Positions 6,590-7,726 of a stretch of 7,726 bases of DNA are shown here, in pieces (within the stretch, counting starts at the first letter, position 1; each line of letters begins with the position of its first letter). The position numbers and the translations under genes were made by a program. The notes under the pieces are model-generated. The model made no database searches and had not been told where the DNA came from. It was given only the letters and a program-made list of their open reading frames with translations. The DNA is from an uncultured bacterium (GTDB lineage: Bacteria > Bacteroidota > Bacteroidia > Bacteroidales > Bacteroidaceae): NCBI GenBank assembly GCA_905215655.1, contig CAJMQT010000092.1:1-7726 (forward strand). The letters are read 5' to 3'.

Positions 6590-6621
6590 TGTGGCAACGT
6601 ATATACCGGACGTTACGCACA
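6590..6621 (-). promoter_or_regulatory. Hairpin in the infC-rpmI gap, candidate leader regulator
   Basis: In the minus-strand RNA, UGUG (6618-6621) pairs with CACA (6590-6593). After one bulged C, GUAACGU (6610-6616) pairs with ACGUUGC (6594-6600 region), leaving a 9-base loop. That makes 11 bp in total with one G-U pair. It lies about 35 bases before the rpmI start. In E. coli, L20 represses rpmI-rplT by binding RNA structures in the same gap. Whether L20 binds this one is inference. Confidence 0.4.
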
Positions 6622-6678
6622 TTTTATTTCCGTTTTTCTGTTTTCTGCGTGCCGTTTACTCTGTGTCGGCTTATCGCA

Positions 6679-7377
6679 TTATTCGTTTTCGCCGCTGAGT
6701 TTTTTCAGTATGTCGGCACCGTTCTTGGCGTTGTCAAACAGTCCGCCGCCTTTGGGAGCGTCATTGTTTGCGTTCGCTGCGTCTGCCTTCTGAGAGTTCT
6801 TAGCCTCTGCCTCGCGACGCTCGCGGTCCATTTTCTGCTGACTCTTCTTAGCTACACCGGCTTTCTTCGGACTGAGATAAAGGAACATTTTCTTTCCTTC
6901 AAGCGCCGGCATCTGCTCTACCTTGCCGTATTCTTCAAGGTCGTTGGCAAAGCGGAGCAGCAAAACTTCGCCTTGCTCTTTGAAAAGTATCGAGCGACCG
7001 CGGAAGAACACGAATGCCCGTACCTTGTTGCCTTCTTCGAGGAACTCCTTGGCGTGCTTCAACTTGAAGTTGTAGTCGTGCTCGTCGGTCTGCGGTCCGA
7101 ATCTTATCTCTTTAACTTCCTGCTTAACCTGCTTTGCTTTCAGCTCTTTGGCGCGTTTCTTCTGTTGATAGAGGAACTTGCTGTAATCAATGAGACGACA
7201 AACAGGGGGCTGTGCGTTGGGAGATATCTCAACGAGGTCGACGCCTTCGGCGCGTGCCATATCTAAAGCTTGACGTGTAGGAACTACTGTCGATCCGTTC
7301 TCACCTACTATACGGACTTCTCTCACGCGTATCTGTTCGTTTACGCGATATTGGTTTGTCTTTTTGTCGTTCTTCAT
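6679..7377 (-). CDS. infC: Translation initiation factor IF-3
   Basis: IF-3 binds the 30S subunit, prevents early joining of the 50S and checks initiator tRNA and start codon. The N-terminal domain covers about residues 11-80 (RVNEQIRVREVRIVGENG, then the signature RLIDYSKFLYQQKKR at 61-75). The C-terminal domain covers about 88-171 (EIRFGPQTDEHDYNFKLKHA ... KKMFLYLSP). A tail of about 60 residues, rich in Lys, Ala and Asn, follows and makes the protein 232 residues long, against about 180 in E. coli. The start is AUG, fixed by an in-frame stop four codons upstream and by the promoter; the rare AUU start used for IF-3 autoregulation in E. coli is absent. It is the first gene of infC-rpmI-rplT and has no Shine-Dalgarno. 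thrS, a usual upstream neighbour, is not in the window. Confidence 0.97.
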   Translation of the reverse strand: MKNDKKTNQYRVNEQIRVREVRIVGENGSTVVPTRQALDMARAEGVDLVEISPNAQPPVCRLIDYSKFLYQQKKRAKELKAKQVKQEVKEIRFGPQTDEHDYNFKLKHAKEFLEEGNKVRAFVFFRGRSILFKEQGEVLLLRFANDLEEYGKVEQMPALEGKKMFLYLSPKKAGVAKKSQQKMDRERREAEAKNSQKADAANANNDAPKGGGLFDNAKNGADILKKLSGENE

Positions 7378-7402
7378 TAAAACATTTTATGTTAAGCGGC
7401 TG

Positions 7403-7433
7403 CAAAGTTACAGTTTTACAACTGATTAACAAA
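7403..7433 (-). promoter_or_regulatory. Promoter of the infC-rpmI-rplT operon
   Basis: On the minus strand TTTG (7430-7433), exactly 19 bases, then TAACTTTG (7403-7410) followed by C is a full match to the Bacteroidota -33/-7 consensus. The expected start gives a leader of roughly 20 bases before the infC ATG at 7377. It is the best promoter in the window, and it means infC does not depend on an upstream gene. Confidence 0.85.
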
Positions 7434-7557
7434 ATTTTTCGGTCTTTTTTTCGTCTTTTTTTCAAGAAAAGAAAGCAAATCTAATGACCGATTTAGGTTT
7501 AAAGAAATCTTTTCGCTCTTTTGTTTGTTTACCTTATATTTTTCGAAAGGCGGCACT
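7434..7557. other. Non-coding A/T-rich spacer upstream of infC
   Basis: No gene is visible. Next to the infC -33 box lie two direct 11-base copies of GTCTTTTTTTC (7442-7452, 7453-7463). On the minus strand these are A-tracts directly upstream of the promoter, where UP-like or DNA-bending sequence could strengthen it. Confidence 0.5.
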
Positions 7558-7711
7558 TACGATTTCAAACGATGGTCTTTTGCCTTGCAAAAGGTTACCT
7601 TTTACACGCTGAAAGGCGGTGTTTTACAAGGTAAAAGGTTGCCTTTTGGGAACCGACCGTTTGTTAACAAAAATCGTAAGAAAAAGCTTTCAAAATGTTA
7701 CGAACCGTAAG
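7558..7711. repeat. Interspersed palindromic repeat, right copy (degenerate)
   Basis: This is in the same orientation as the copy at 63-217: core 7558-7649 and tail match 7692-7711. The shared centre includes CCTTGCAAAAG, TTACCTTTTACACGCT and GCCTTTTGG. Its stems are less perfect than in the left copy: the two arms carry several unpaired differences. No gene is seen between it and the right end of the window. Confidence 0.75.
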
Positions 7712-7726
7712 AAAACAATAGCGGAG

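Noticed and set aside
6649..7266. A 205-codon hydrophobic open frame on the plus strand opposite infC
   Set aside because: Its Leu/Val-rich, membrane-like appearance comes from reading the Lys/Glu-rich IF-3 gene backwards.
7378..7388. A two-codon upstream frame (ATG TTT TAA) overlapping the infC start region
   Set aside because: It is too short to judge and expected by chance in an A/T-rich leader.

Overview
This window looks like chromosomal DNA of a Bacteroidales bacterium, most likely Prevotella or a close relative. The evidence is: promoter boxes of the Bacteroidota type (TTTG, about 20 bases, then TAnnTTTG) instead of -35/-10 boxes; mostly weak or absent Shine-Dalgarno sequences; a fused FeoA-FeoB iron transporter; a secreted beta-helix protein with a C-terminus typical of Bacteroidales surface proteins; and a candidate Bacteroidales-1 RNA just downstream of the gene for ribosomal protein L20. 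The genus is a judgement from pattern memory, not from a search. Every gene I support is on the minus strand, so the order of transcription is right to left.

Layout from the right end. Positions 7558-7711 hold one copy of an interspersed repeat. A strong promoter (7403-7433) drives the translation operon infC - rpmI - rplT (IF-3, L35, L20), which ends at a clear intrinsic terminator (5890-5940). A candidate regulatory hairpin lies in the 124-base infC-rpmI gap. Next come a REP-like palindrome pair (5792-5869) and a free-standing noncoding RNA of about 350 bases (5267-5616). That RNA has its own promoter and terminator and pairs its two ends; position and architecture match the Bacteroidales-1 RNA family.

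The middle holds a two-gene unit: a 671-residue exported beta-helix surface protein (3183-5198) and, 7 bases after its stop, a 55-codon small protein (3008-3175). A terminator follows at 2882-2925. The left third is feoAB (289-2721), a ferrous iron transporter with FeoA fused to FeoB. The left end (63-217) carries a second, better preserved copy of the repeat seen at the right end, folded as two perfect hairpins.

The infC operon makes translation factors and 50S proteins, while feoAB imports ferrous iron for a largely anaerobic life. The surface-protein unit is accessory. No phage, transposase, CRISPR, tRNA or rRNA gene was seen. The most interesting items are the structured noncoding RNA, the small protein coupled to the surface protein, and the two families of palindromic repeats.
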